Notes: generated by a model from the sequence alone, not told the origin. Positions 25,912 to 34,873 are shown, counted from the stretch's first letter. The stretch: 50,153 nt of DNA from Marinomonas lutimaris (GCF_019426345.1 NZ_JAHLLW010000024.1:1-50153), one strand, 5' to 3'. Made by a program: numbers and translations.

Positions 25912-26688
25912 CTAAAGCTTTTTGGAATAACCGCGAGGCGTGTAAATCCAGTGTTTCTGGCCGTTAACTATGTGTTTAGAGTCGGAATTGCCCACACTTA
26001 CCATGGTAAACATATCCACGTCTTTGGCATCTAATTCGCCAAGCGTCGTAAAGGTAATCTCTTCTTCAGGGCGAGTTAATTGACGGCCAATCATAACTGG
26101 TGTACTAGCAGGGCGATATTGCAGCAAAACATCACGAGCGTGGTTAAGTTGCCAATCTCTTTTCTTTGAAACAGGATTATAAAAAGACACCACAAAGTCG
26201 CCCGCGCCACAAGCATGCAAGCGTTTATCGATGGTTTCCCAAGGGGTTAATAAATCAGAAAGAGAGATGGTACAGAAATCGTGCCCAAGCATGGCTCCAA
26301 CTCGGCTAGCGCCGGCTTGCATGGCTGAAATGCCGGGGATAACTTCAATATCGACATTTAGCCATTCAGGGTGATTTTCTTTGCCTTGCAGTTGCATATC
26401 CAGCAATTCAAATACCAAAGTCGCCATGGCATATATGCCAATGTCACCACTGGAAATTAACGCAGTATTTTTTCCTTGAGCGGCCAAGTCGAGCGCCAAA
26501 CGAGCACGACCAATTTCTTCACCTAGTGGCAGATTATGAAAGGTTTTTCCTTCGCTTAGCTCACCCAATAAATCTAAATAGTAGCCGTAAGCAACCCAAT
26601 CACTGCAAACTGCCAATGCTTTAGTCGCATTTGGCGCCACTAAACCCAAATCACCAGGCCCCATGCCCATTACAAATAACTTGCTCAT
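25912..26688 (-). CDS. cobJ: precorrin-3B C17-methyltransferase
   Basis: A 258-residue tetrapyrrole methylase. The N-terminus VMGMGPGDLGLVAPNA (about residues 5-20), AYGYYLDLL (about 33-41) and LISSGDIGIYAMA (about 78-90) match CobJ/CbiH. The enzyme methylates C-17 with ring contraction to make precorrin-4. It is the first gene of the cob operon in the window. No cobalamin riboswitch is recognisable in the 110 bases upstream, unlike for the CbiM-like gene. I see no clear promoter in that gap. Other pathway genes (cobI, cobG or cobZ, cobL, cobH, cobK, cobB) are not here and must lie elsewhere if the pathway is complete. Confidence 0.94.
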   Translation of the reverse strand: MSKLFVMGMGPGDLGLVAPNATKALAVCSDWVAYGYYLDLLGELSEGKTFHNLPLGEEIGRARLALDLAAQGKNTALISSGDIGIYAMATLVFELLDMQLQGKENHPEWLNVDIEVIPGISAMQAGASRVGAMLGHDFCTISLSDLLTPWETIDKRLHACGAGDFVVSFYNPVSKKRDWQLNHARDVLLQYRPASTPVMIGRQLTRPEEEITFTTLGELDAKDVDMFTMVSVGNSDSKHIVNGQKHWIYTPRGYSKKL

Positions 26689-26800
26689 CTACTCTCTACA
26701 ATATAATCAAGCGCCACAGGACGCGAATGATGCCATTGTACACGGATTGCAAATCTGACGGGATGAAAACACCACTATTTAGAATGAGAGATGTTCAGGT

Positions 26801-27166
26801 TTAGGATTCAATACGAACAAGACGACAATGATTTTTCTCTACACCATTAAACTCTAATTCAGCTTCATCACCATGAATCCAAAAAGATAAACCTTCGCCT
26901 AAATAAAATGCGCCAGACGCACTGATTGCATGAGTCAGTACATAGGTTTTTTCTTTCCAAGATAACTGGGCTTGCTCGGCATGAAAAAATATATTTAAAG
27001 GCATGCTATTGCAGAGATAATCAGCCTCATTCGTTTGAGCAACGTCTTCTATCTCATACATGTCATCATTTGAAGAAACGTTTTTATTAACAGAGCTGCA
27101 AGCAACTAGACCTAATAAAGAAGAAGCAAGCAAGACGCTTTGTAGAAGCAACTTTTTAATGTGCAC
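26801..27166 (-). CDS. MliC-like lysozyme inhibitor lipoprotein
   Basis: About 121 residues. The signal peptide ends in a lipobox (Leu-Val-Ala-Cys, Cys23) followed by Ser-Ser, so a lipid-anchored protein. The C-terminal half has SASGAFY and GDEAELE, the two signature stretches of the MliC/PliC fold that plugs c-type lysozyme, with a Cys before and one near the end (CNSM and CRLV) that can form the usual disulfide. It would protect the cell wall from host or predator lysozyme in the periplasm. The start is uncertain: the frame opens at 27238, an ATG lies at 27181, and I prefer the GTG at 27166 because GGAG is nine bases upstream. Confidence 0.7.
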   Translation of the reverse strand: MHIKKLLLQSVLLASSLLGLVACSSVNKNVSSNDDMYEIEDVAQTNEADYLCNSMPLNIFFHAEQAQLSWKEKTYVLTHAISASGAFYLGEGLSFWIHGDEAELEFNGVEKNHCRLVRIES

Positions 27167-27392
27167 TATGTGAGACTCCATTCTAGAACCACTTTTTCCG
27201 ATACACCATTCTGACCAAGCGGTCATTATAGTGAGCAATTTAAATTTTAACAGCTCATATTATGTAGCGCTAGATAATAAGCTCTACTAAGCATGAATCT
27301 TATATTAATTACTTTTTGCGACAATTCGGCTGCTAATTATTATTAACGGCTAAATTGTCACAAAATCACCACAATTGATAAGAATAGACGCT

Positions 27393-27422
27393 TTGACAGC
27401 CACAGATAAAAACGAGTATATT
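27393..27422 (+). promoter_or_regulatory. sigma70-type promoter for the FMN riboswitch and ribH
   Basis: TTGACA at 27393-27398, an 18-base spacer and TATATT at 27417-27422. Transcription would begin near 27429, just before the FMN aptamer. Confidence 0.7.
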
Positions 27423-27446
27423 CTGTTTGTCGGATTTATCCGACTT

Positions 27447-27602
27447 CGTTCTCGGGGCGGGGTGTAATTCCCCACCGGCGGTAAAGACTTTACATAAGCT
27501 AAACTCTAAGCCCGCGAGCGCCTTTAAGAAGCCTTTCTTTTAGGGTCAGCAGATCTGGTGTGATTCCAGAGCCGACGGTTATAGTCCGGATGATAGAGAG
27601 CG
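27447..27602 (+). ncRNA. FMN riboswitch (RFN element)
   Basis: All the usual blocks are present in order: cgttctc and ggggcggggtg at 27447-27463, ccccaccggcggtaaa, agcccgcgagcg, ggtcagcagatctggtg, ccagagccgacggttatagtccggatg, and the closing gagagcg. FMN binding should turn down the downstream lumazine synthase gene. After the aptamer, atggcat at 27626-27632 can pair with atgccat at 27657-27663, a possible part of the switch. A small hairpin, gtcgga-ttta-tccgac, lies immediately upstream at 27429-27444. Confidence 0.95.
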
Positions 27603-27726
27603 CGTCAGACAAGACCTATATTGGCATGGCATTTTTTGCTGCGCCCGATTTAAGGTATGCCATTTAAAAGTGGTGTATTTGCCTGCCCGTTCGCCCTGAT
27701 TCACCTTAGATATTTAGGATTAAAAA

Positions 27727-28218
27727 ATGAATCAGAGCTCAACGAATAATATTGATTTCACTCCTGCTACAAAGCGCATTGCCATTCTTCACGCCACTTG
27801 GCACGAAGATATTGTATTAAATTGCGTTGAAGGCTTTAAAAACGAACTAGTCTCTCGCGGCTACGACGCTTCTTTAATTGACGTCATCTCAGTACCTGGT
27901 GGCTACGAAATTCCATTACAAGCAAAACTACTCGCAAAAAGTGGACAATATTCCGCTATCGCTGGAACAGCACTGGTTGTCGATGGTGGTATTTACCGTC
28001 ACGATTTTGTTGCTCAGGCAATTTGTAACGCCTTAATGCAAGTTCAATTGGAAACGGAAGTACCTGTTCTAACTGCGGTATTAACCCCTCATAACTTCCA
28101 TGAGCACGACGAACATAAAGAATACTTCAGCCGTCATTTTGTTAAGAAAGGTATTGAGCTTGCTAATGCTTGCGATCAGACCATTCGCTTAACAGAAAAA
28201 GCCAAACAATTGCTTTAA
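27727..28218 (+). CDS. ribH: 6,7-dimethyl-8-ribityllumazine synthase, type II (RibH2-like)
   Basis: A 163-residue lumazine synthase, which joins the ribityl-aminopyrimidine with dihydroxybutanone phosphate to give the last intermediate before riboflavin. ILHATWHEDIV (about 19-29), VPGGYEIPLQAK (about 57-68) and GTALVVDGGIYRHDFV (about 84-99) line the active site. The stretch TPHNFHEHDEHKEYF resembles the type II enzymes (as in Brucella RibH2), not the RibE/RibH of the main rib operon. A second, ordinary ribH probably exists elsewhere; that is inference. The gene is alone downstream of the FMN riboswitch and ends at a terminator. Confidence 0.9.
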   Translation: MNQSSTNNIDFTPATKRIAILHATWHEDIVLNCVEGFKNELVSRGYDASLIDVISVPGGYEIPLQAKLLAKSGQYSAIAGTALVVDGGIYRHDFVAQAICNALMQVQLETEVPVLTAVLTPHNFHEHDEHKEYFSRHFVKKGIELANACDQTIRLTEKAKQLL

Positions 28219-28253
28219 ACTTTTGTTTTAGCATTTAAAAGTACTAAGTTCGT

Positions 28254-28288
28254 AAAAATGCCCCGCACCATTGATGCGGGGCATTTTT
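28254..28288. terminator. bidirectional terminator after ribH
   Basis: A 14-bp perfect stem (aaaaatgccccgca / tgcggggcattttt) with a seven-base loop. It also serves the convergent LRR-kinase gene, which ends at 28311. Confidence 0.9.
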
Positions 28289-28310
28289 GTATTCCGATTA
28301 GTCAAATGTT

Positions 28311-29573
28311 TTAACAAAATGCATGTGACTGAAGCGACTTATAAAGCTCGCTACTTCTGTCTGCCTCGATACACAACCCCAACATGTCATCGATAAAAAA
28401 GCCTAAAGCTCGTCGCTCTATCTGCTCAATCCCTTGCTGTTGCAGCACTGATAAGTTGGCATATTTTGATGCCGCTCCAAAGTCGCCAAACAAAACATGA
28501 CCTTCTTTATTGATCAAAGTGTTGTGAGCGTAAAGGTCACCATGGCTGACTTTTTTATCACAAAAATGTGCTACCAGCTGCTCTACTTGCTCGATAATTC
28601 TGGCAATTTTATCAATTGAAAACAGCTGGTCTTGTGCAAAAGTATCTCGAGTGCAGGACTCTAAGCTGGGCGGTTTCCCTAGATTTGTATAATGCGCAGG
28701 AATTAGCTCCATCACGAGAGCAGAACAATCACTCTCTACCACCTTGGCAAGTGGTTGAACCAGGTTATTGTGACTACCAACAGCAAGACATGCATCCAGC
28801 TCGTCCTCAGGATAACCGTCACTGGTCACCTCACCTTTGAATACTTTTACCGCTACCGAGTCTGAAAAATTAAAGACATTCTCTCGCCAAGTCGCGAGAG
28901 AAATAACGCCTGATGCCCCTTGCCCCAATACTTGATGTAATTCCAAATCACAAAACTGCACCGTTTTAAATTCATTATGCGGATCACGTTCTGCACAAAA
29001 TGGATTGCCAGAGAACGCCAACCAAGCCAAGCGAGGCAACTCTAATAATGCATCAGGGAAAGCCATCAGTTGATTAGCCGAAAGGCGAACCAATTCCAAG
29101 TTGCGACAATTAACAATAGAACCCGGCAGTGACGTTAAACGATTTCCTGCTAAAGCTAGCTTCTGCAGGCGAATTAGTCTTCCAAAATCCTCTGGAAGAG
29201 AACCAATTTTGTTATCGGTAAGGATTAACCAACGGGTCTGTGTAGGCAACGAATCAGAAGACACGGTAGTAATTTGATTACTTTTAAAGCCAATCATCTC
29301 CAAGTGTTTGCATTGCCCTAGAACCTCAGGCAAATGCGTGAAGTGATTATTCGAGCAAAAAAGTATACGGAGCTTTTTTAAGCGTGATAAATCTGCTGGC
29401 AGCTCGCTTAAATTGTTATTAGATAAATCTAAAATTTCTAGGCTTTCAGCTAGATCAAAAACAGCCTCAGGAAAAGTCGTTAAATTCTCAGACAGCTGCA
29501 GGCGAACAACGCCTTTCAACTCTCCACTGTTAAGTTGGTCAAGTGTGTGCAAAATAGAACTCTTTCTAAACAA
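28311..29573 (-). CDS. leucine-rich-repeat protein kinase
   Basis: A 420-residue cytosolic protein with no signal peptide or membrane helix. Residues about 20-195 are seven or so leucine-rich repeats of the L-x-x-L-x-L-x-x-N-x-L type (for example LEILDLSNNNLSELPADL). Residues about 205-420 are a protein-kinase fold: glycine loop GQGASG (217-222), VAVK with Lys243, catalytic HGDLYAHN (344-351) and DFG (364-366). HGD replaces HRD. Only 54 residues follow DFG, so the C-lobe is unusually short and no clear APE motif is seen. The key residues suggest activity. The target is unknown; the LRRs are probably the recognition part. Confidence 0.85.
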   Translation of the reverse strand: MFRKSSILHTLDQLNSGELKGVVRLQLSENLTTFPEAVFDLAESLEILDLSNNNLSELPADLSRLKKLRILFCSNNHFTHLPEVLGQCKHLEMIGFKSNQITTVSSDSLPTQTRWLILTDNKIGSLPEDFGRLIRLQKLALAGNRLTSLPGSIVNCRNLELVRLSANQLMAFPDALLELPRLAWLAFSGNPFCAERDPHNEFKTVQFCDLELHQVLGQGASGVISLATWRENVFNFSDSVAVKVFKGEVTSDGYPEDELDACLAVGSHNNLVQPLAKVVESDCSALVMELIPAHYTNLGKPPSLESCTRDTFAQDQLFSIDKIARIIEQVEQLVAHFCDKKVSHGDLYAHNTLINKEGHVLFGDFGAASKYANLSVLQQQGIEQIERRALGFFIDDMLGLCIEADRSSELYKSLQSHAFC

Positions 29574-29594
29574 GATTTACGCTTATTATAACAA

Positions 29595-30128
29595 TTACAT
29601 GCGTGGAATGGTGGTTATCAAGTCTGTTACGCCGACATCAATACCCAGTTGAGAAAGTAAAGTGGTTATCTGGCCTCTATGATGAGTCTGATGATTAAAA
29701 AAGTGCTGTAGAGTAAAACCAAACCTTTGCGAATGATCAACACCCTTCATATTTATATACTCAAGCGCAGATGCTAGCATCTCGTCAGTTACTTCATCCA
29801 TCATCGCAATAATTAGCAGATCTAATTCAAAGCGCTGGCTTTGTAATAATAGCAAATCATCAAACAACCGAGTATTAAGTGCTGCAGGTCGCTCTAGCAC
29901 ACGAACACGATCTAGACTAGAAAGCTCAGTGAAATGAGCTGCAAAGCGCTTCAGCCAAATAATGTCCGCCGCAAGGTTATGATTAAGCGTGCCTAGCACA
30001 GAGCCAAAAAATGCACCTTTATCTTCAACCAAATTAGCATAACTCAACTCACCAGCCGCTTTATAGATCGCCTGATTCATCCATTGATTATACGACGCCA
30101 TCAGCTGCATATTTTCTTTTACCGACAT
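29595..30128 (-). CDS. DinB-family protein
   Basis: A 177-residue four-helix-bundle protein of the DinB/YfiT superfamily. Histidines that normally hold a divalent metal are present: one in TLNHNL (about 49) and a pair in FFNHQTHHRGQ (about 144-148), which is the conserved C-terminal H-x-x-x-H block. DinB-type proteins include thiol-dependent transferases, but many have no known substrate. The ATG at 30128 has GAGGG upstream. It is on the same strand as the DUF1304 gene, 25 bases after it, and probably co-transcribed. Marked as DinB for the fold; a DNA-damage role is not shown. Confidence 0.85.
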   Translation of the reverse strand: MSVKENMQLMASYNQWMNQAIYKAAGELSYANLVEDKGAFFGSVLGTLNHNLAADIIWLKRFAAHFTELSSLDRVRVLERPAALNTRLFDDLLLLQSQRFELDLLIIAMMDEVTDEMLASALEYINMKGVDHSQRFGFTLQHFFNHQTHHRGQITTLLSQLGIDVGVTDLITTIPRM

Positions 30129-30153
30129 AATTATCGCCCTCTTAAGGTATTTA

Positions 30154-30513
30154 TTAAGCTGCTAGTAAAACAGCAATAAGAGCAATTAAACCCGGTAATC
30201 CTTGTACAAACAAAATCTTCTTGCTCGAGGTAATCGCGCCATAAATACCAGCAACAACCACACAGAGTAAAAAGAAAATCATTACCTGTGAGCCTGCCGC
30301 ACCAAGCCACGCTCCCCACAACAAACCTGCTGCCAAAAAACCGTTATAAAGCCCTTGGTTGGCAGCCATCACCTTACTCGCTTTAGCAAAATCAGGTTTT
30401 AAGCCAAATATCTTCATACCCTTAGGCTTGTCCCAAAGAAACATCTCAATGTACATAATGTAAAGATGTAACAGGGCGACAAGAACGGTGGCAACAATTG
30501 CGATTAATTCCAT
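30154..30513 (-). CDS. DUF1304 membrane protein
   Basis: A 119-residue protein with four membrane helices. The N-terminus (ALLHLYIMYIEMFLW), the middle (NQGLYNGFLAAGLLWG) and VVAGIYGAITS are the conserved marks of DUF1304. The function of this family is not known. The start is the ATG at 30513, preceded by AGAGG at seven bases; the frame opens 15 codons earlier but the extra residues lack a ribosome site. It lies just before the DinB gene in the same direction. Confidence 0.85.
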   Translation of the reverse strand: MELIAIVATVLVALLHLYIMYIEMFLWDKPKGMKIFGLKPDFAKASKVMAANQGLYNGFLAAGLLWGAWLGAAGSQVMIFFLLCVVVAGIYGAITSSKKILFVQGLPGLIALIAVLLAA

Positions 30514-30646
30514 AGATATACCTCTTCTTATTTTTATTCCGTTAACCAAAAAACTCAAAACCTAACACAATGCTTTTCAATTAAGGAACTGAGAAACTAT
30601 TTTGCTATTCCTTGGTCTACTACATCAAGTTCGTTTTGCTCGTTAC

Positions 30647-30823
30647 CTATTTTTCAAGCGTCACTTGCGCTTTATCATTCATTCTTTCAAGCTTCCCTTG
30701 AAAGTCTCTCAAAGCAATGGTCAAAGCGCCTACTGCGACACTTGGCTCTATGTCATTGCTTTCAAGCAGCTCAATAAGGTCAACAGCCAGCTTAATGTGA
30801 TCTGGCGCGAGGTCTAAAGGCAT
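30647..30823 (-). CDS. DUF2496 (YbaM-like) small protein
   Basis: A 58-residue acidic protein: LAPDHIKLAVDLIELLESNDI followed by ALTIALRDF. This matches the YbaM/DUF2496 family in length and order, including the LAPD start and RDFQ end. The function is unknown. The ATG at 30823 has GGAG five bases upstream; the open frame begins 19 codons earlier but that part is unlike the family. It precedes the DUF1304 gene on the same strand with a 133-base gap. Confidence 0.78.
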   Translation of the reverse strand: MPLDLAPDHIKLAVDLIELLESNDIEPSVAVGALTIALRDFQGKLERMNDKAQVTLEK

Positions 30824-30925
30824 AAAAACTCCATACGTGAGATTGCAACAATCTATATGTAAAATGCACAAAATAGGCAATTAAAAAACGTTTTTGCCGT
30901 CTATAATGGCTTTTGGCATTACGAG

Positions 30926-30955
30926 TTGTTCAACATAAAATAAGACAAATATAAT
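30926..30955 (+). promoter_or_regulatory. putative promoter of the thiopurine methyltransferase gene
   Basis: TTGTTC at 30926-30931, an 18-base spacer and a perfect TATAAT at 30950-30955, 40 bases before the GTG start. Confidence 0.55.
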
Positions 30956-30995
30956 ACACATCGAACATAAACAAGCCTAATTTAACGAGGTTATC

Positions 30996-31634
30996 GTGAT
31001 TACAAATGAATTTTGGTTGGATCGATGGAAAACTGGACGTATTGGTTTTCATCAAGAAGGCGTCAATCCGAAGCTGATAGAGTTCTGGCCTGCCTTACCC
31101 AAAGGCAGCAGAGTTCTTGTGCCTTTATGTGGTAAATCCAATGACATGATTTGGTTAGCTGAACAAGGCTATGAAGTCACAGGTGTTGAACTCTCTTCTC
31201 TGGCAGTCATTCAATTTCTAGGTGATAACGATTTAGCCTTTGAAACACATCAAGAAAGCGACCTAAAAGTTCATACCGTTGATGGTTTACCTTTACGAAT
31301 TGTCGAAGGTGACTATTTCCAATTCAACGAAACTGAATTTGATGCCTGTTATGATCGCGCCGCTATGATAGCGATGCCAGATTCAAAACGTGCAGAGTAC
31401 GTTGCCCACACCCTTGATCGTTTATCCTCATCTGCTTGCGTACTATTAGTGTCATTACAATATGATGGCGACAAGCAAGGGCCACCATTTTCAGTCGATG
31501 AAGATAGTGTGATATCGCTGTGGGGGAGTCAGATTCAGAAAATCGCCTCTGAAAATCTAGCACTAACTAATCCTCAATATAAAGAGGAAGGGCACAGTGT
31601 ATTTGAGGAAAGCGTGTGGCGTATTCAACCCTAG
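30996..31634 (+). CDS. tpm: thiopurine S-methyltransferase
   Basis: A 212-residue SAM-dependent methyltransferase of the TPMT family. NEFWLDRWKTGRIGFHQ (about residues 3-19) and VLVPLCGKSNDMIWLAEQGYEVTGVELS (about 40-67, written here as the SAM-binding block) are hallmark regions; YDRAAMIAMP follows at about 118-127. Bacterial TPMTs methylate thiopurines and, in Pseudomonas, selenite and tellurite. The start is a GTG at 30996 with ACGAGG five bases upstream. The gene is monocistronic with its own promoter. Confidence 0.9.
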   Translation: MITNEFWLDRWKTGRIGFHQEGVNPKLIEFWPALPKGSRVLVPLCGKSNDMIWLAEQGYEVTGVELSSLAVIQFLGDNDLAFETHQESDLKVHTVDGLPLRIVEGDYFQFNETEFDACYDRAAMIAMPDSKRAEYVAHTLDRLSSSACVLLVSLQYDGDKQGPPFSVDEDSVISLWGSQIQKIASENLALTNPQYKEEGHSVFEESVWRIQP

Positions 31635-31653
31635 ATAATATAAGGCTGAATAG

Positions 31654-31685
31654 ACCTAGATTAGACTGTATACCCTAGGTTTTTT
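31654..31685 (+). terminator. weak terminator after tpm
   Basis: A 6-bp stem (acctag / ctaggt) with a 15-base loop and six T. Weak but correctly placed, 20 bases after the tpm stop. Confidence 0.4.
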
Positions 31686-31783
31686 CTGGGATAATACGGC
31701 ACAATTTTTCACCGATAATCCATGTATCCTCGTAATGATTAAAAATGCGAACTCACCATTACGCCAGATACCAAGAGTAAATA

Positions 31784-34024
31784 ATGATCAAACGACATAA
31801 AACCGCCAAAGAACTCTTTTCTTACCCATTGTATTGGGCTGAGTGTTATGGCGTTTCGCCCTTCCTACCAACAACCAGAGAAGAAATGGACGCTCTTGGC
31901 TGGGACAGCTGCGATGTGATCATAGTGTCAGGTGATGCTTATGTGGATCACCCTAGTTTTGGTATGGCGGTTTTAGGTCGCTTATTAGAAGCACAAGGTT
32001 ATCGCGTTGGCATCATCGATCAACCTGATTGGCGTAACACTAAAGATTTCATGCGCCTTGGTCGCCCTAACCTATATTTTGGCGTTACCGCTGGCAATAT
32101 GGACTCCTTGATCAATCGCTACACCGCCGATTTAAAAGTGCGTAATGACGACGCTTATACGCCTTACGGTGTTGGTGGAAAACGCCCTGATCGCGCAGTT
32201 ATTGTTTACTCTCAGCGCTGTAAAGAAGCATTCCACGATGTTCCTGTCATGATTGGCGGTATTGAAGCCAGCCTTCGTCGCATTGCCCAATACGACTATT
32301 GGAGCGATGAGGTACGTCGTTCGGTACTGATCGATTCAACTGCCGATATTTTACTTTACGGTAATGCTGAACGCGCCATGATTGAAGTAACCCATCAGAT
32401 GGCTATGGGCAAAACGCTTGATGAGTTAACCGACATTCGCGGTACGACTATTGTTCGAAACACCCCACCTGGCGGCTATACTGAAATCGATTCGACTCGT
32501 GTGGATTGGCCTGGCAAAGTAGATCAAATTTATAGCCCTTACGAATATATTCCAGAAGGAAAATGTCAGACTAAAGATGAAGAAGAGTCCGATATCATGC
32601 CTATTCGCGTGATTCCAGCACCACTTCGTCGCGGCGAAAAACTTGATCCTGAAAAAACTTATATTCGCTTACCTTCTTTTGAAAAAGTTTCTAAAGATCC
32701 TGTTTTATACGCGCACACATCACGTATTTTGCACCTTGAATCAAACCCACATAACGCACGCGCACTAATCCAAAAGCATGGCAAGAAAGAGATATGGGTT
32801 AACCCACCACCGATTCCATTGGAAACACCAGAAATGGATGGCGTGTTTGATTTACCTTATGCGCGTGTGCCGCACCCGAAATACAAAAAAGCCCGCATTC
32901 CTGCTTATGACATGATAAAAACATCGATCAATATCATGCGCGGTTGTTTTGGTGGTTGTACTTTTTGTTCGATTACCGAGCATGAAGGACGAGTGATTCA
33001 GTCTCGTTCACACGAATCTATTTTAAAGGAAATTGAAGATATCAAGGACAAGGTGCCAGGTTTCACAGGGCATATCTCTGACCTTGGCGGACCAACTTCC
33101 AACATGTACACACTGAACTGTAACGACGACGAAGTGCAAGCGTCCTGCCGTAAACTGTCTTGTGTTTATCCAACTATTTGCTCTAACTTGAATACCGACC
33201 ATAGCCCTACGACGCAACTGTATCGCAAAACTCGTGCGGTTGAAGGCATTCATACCGTATCTATTGCCTCAGGTTTACGTTATGACCTTGCTGTAGAAGA
33301 TCCTGAGTACGTTCGTGAACTTGTCACTCATCACGTTGGCGGCTTACTGAAAATTGCCCCTGAGCACTCAGAGCAAGGCACTTTGTCAAAAATGATGAAG
33401 CCAGGCATGGGAACTTATGATCGCTTCAAACGCATGTTTGATAAGTACTCCAAAGAAGCGGGCAAGAAGCAGCATTTAATCCCTTACTTTATCGCCGCGC
33501 ATCCTGGTAGCTCTGATGAAGACATGCTTAACCTAGCTGTGTGGCTGAAAACCAATGACTTCAAACCAGACCAAGTACAAACCTTTTACCCTTCGCCAAT
33601 GTCATTAGCTACAGCTATGTATCACTCTGGTAAAAACCCGCTAAAACCGGTTACTTATAAGAGTGAAGACGTTTATACCCCTAAAGACGCCAAGCAACGT
33701 ACGGTACAAAAAGGTTTCTTGCGCTATCACGATCCGAGCAACTGGCAGGATCTACGTAACACTTTAATCAAAATGGGCCGTCCTGAACTTATTGGTCATG
33801 GTGATAACAAATTGGTGCCAGCGGAAGAGAAAGATAAACAAGTACGTCGTCGTCCTCAAAAAGCCAAACCTGGCCAAGCGACAGGCGCTTCCCATACATC
33901 AAACAGACCGACCATGGAAAAGAACGCTGCAGCAGAAAGAGCTCGTCGTAAAAATAACAACGGCGGCGTTGCAGCCACCCCAACAAAACGCCGTAAGACA
34001 AAAGTAAAGTCTCGCCAACAGTAA
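31784..34024 (+). CDS. ygiQ: YgiQ-family radical SAM protein
   Basis: A 746-residue protein. An N-terminal domain (about 10-370, including [15 protein letters not shown]) precedes a radical SAM core with the Cys motif in [10 protein letters not shown] (about 387-396) that holds a [4Fe-4S] cluster. The final 70 residues are Lys/Arg-rich and disordered-looking, as in other YgiQ proteins. The substrate is not established for the family. It is probably an oxygen-sensitive cytosolic enzyme that relies on the suf genes found at the end of this window. The ATG at 31784 gives the family start ([11 protein letters not shown]). The gene is followed directly by a strong terminator. Confidence 0.92.
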   Translation: MIKRHKTAKELFSYPLYWAECYGVSPFLPTTREEMDALGWDSCDVIIVSGDAYVDHPSFGMAVLGRLLEAQGYRVGIIDQPDWRNTKDFMRLGRPNLYFGVTAGNMDSLINRYTADLKVRNDDAYTPYGVGGKRPDRAVIVYSQRCKEAFHDVPVMIGGIEASLRRIAQYDYWSDEVRRSVLIDSTADILLYGNAERAMIEVTHQMAMGKTLDELTDIRGTTIVRNTPPGGYTEIDSTRVDWPGKVDQIYSPYEYIPEGKCQTKDEEESDIMPIRVIPAPLRRGEKLDPEKTYIRLPSFEKVSKDPVLYAHTSRILHLESNPHNARALIQKHGKKEIWVNPPPIPLETPEMDGVFDLPYARVPHPKYKKARIPAYDMIKTSINIMRGCFGGCTFCSITEHEGRVIQSRSHESILKEIEDIKDKVPGFTGHISDLGGPTSNMYTLNCNDDEVQASCRKLSCVYPTICSNLNTDHSPTTQLYRKTRAVEGIHTVSIASGLRYDLAVEDPEYVRELVTHHVGGLLKIAPEHSEQGTLSKMMKPGMGTYDRFKRMFDKYSKEAGKKQHLIPYFIAAHPGSSDEDMLNLAVWLKTNDFKPDQVQTFYPSPMSLATAMYHSGKNPLKPVTYKSEDVYTPKDAKQRTVQKGFLRYHDPSNWQDLRNTLIKMGRPELIGHGDNKLVPAEEKDKQVRRRPQKAKPGQATGASHTSNRPTMEKNAAAERARRKNNNGGVAATPTKRRKTKVKSRQQ

Positions 34025-34063
34025 CCTTATACCAGAATTAGGTGTACAGAGAGACAGGCATAA

Positions 34064-34100
34064 AAAAACGCGCCATGCTTATTTAACATGGCGCGTTTTT
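34064..34100. terminator. bidirectional terminator after ygiQ
   Basis: A 14-bp perfect stem (aaaaacgcgccatg / catggcgcgttttt) with a nine-base loop, shared with the convergent membrane-protein gene at 34115. Confidence 0.9.
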
Positions 34101-34114
34101 TATTAAATTAGAAA

Positions 34115-34732
34115 TTAGTTATGCTTGGCCTTTGCCAGTTTATTGCGTTTGCGACAAGCAATCACCAACTCGACCGCAGAAATTAAGATTAAGGTATAAC
34201 CTAACGTCTCAATCCCCTCCTCGACGATATTCTTAACAATACGCATATAGGAATCTCCCATAACCGCCTGCCAAAATGAACTACGCCCCATCAATCTAGA
34301 AAACGCCAATATTGTAACGAATCCAGCTAAAAAAGTGCCAAAACTAGATTGCAGAGAATACTCTTTTAAAGAAGCGTAAATAGAAGTAAATCGCCCCCAT
34401 AAAAAAACTAAAACACAAATAAAGATCATACCAACAATTGTTTGCCACGCCCCATCAAATACATAAGTATCCAATACTGCATCCGACTCACGGACAAACA
34501 TCATTGCTAGCAAAGCCCCAAGCAACGTGGCCGCTATGTTTAATTTAGCATCCACACGTGCCGCATATAGGAATAACATGCAGCTAAAGAAAGACATAAA
34601 ATCTTGCATATGCTCAGTGAGGGTTTGTTCACTGTATTCAGCGGCCGTTAACGACTGATACCCTTCCAATGAAACAAGCTGCGCAACACCGGCAACAGCA
34701 AAAAGATAAACAAAACCGCGAAGAATAAACAT
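34115..34732 (-). CDS. hypothetical six-helix membrane protein
   Basis: A 205-residue protein with about six predicted membrane helices and a positively charged tail (RKRNKLAKAK), so the C-terminus is likely cytoplasmic. Polar patches with acidic residues sit between helices (FVRESDAV near 80 and NIVEEGIETLGY near 170). They may be functional, but I do not recognise the family. I chose the ATG at 34732, which has GAGG upstream and begins a clean first helix. The frame opens 28 codons earlier. It stands alone between ygiQ and the M14/rimK pair. Confidence 0.6.
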   Translation of the reverse strand: MFILRGFVYLFAVAGVAQLVSLEGYQSLTAAEYSEQTLTEHMQDFMSFFSCMLFLYAARVDAKLNIAATLLGALLAMMFVRESDAVLDTYVFDGAWQTIVGMIFICVLVFLWGRFTSIYASLKEYSLQSSFGTFLAGFVTILAFSRLMGRSSFWQAVMGDSYMRIVKNIVEEGIETLGYTLILISAVELVIACRKRNKLAKAKHN

Positions 34733-34873
34733 GAAAAAAACCTCAACTTTTGAAGTCGAGATTTTAGTGAAAAAAAAATGAAAAAACGATACAGCACATG
34801 AAGATGACACTATCATTACTTGTTTTATGCTTAAGTCATGACATTTATAATAAAAATGGAATTATCTATCAAT

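Noticed and set aside
27620..27640. A sigma54-like TGGCAT...TTGCT sequence after the FMN riboswitch
   Set aside because: The spacing between the GG and GC elements is wrong, and a good sigma70 promoter lies upstream of the aptamer.
30899..30910. A TATAAT-like box in the gap before tpm
   Set aside because: No suitable -35 sequence at the right distance; the TTGTTC/TATAAT pair at 30926-30955 fits better.
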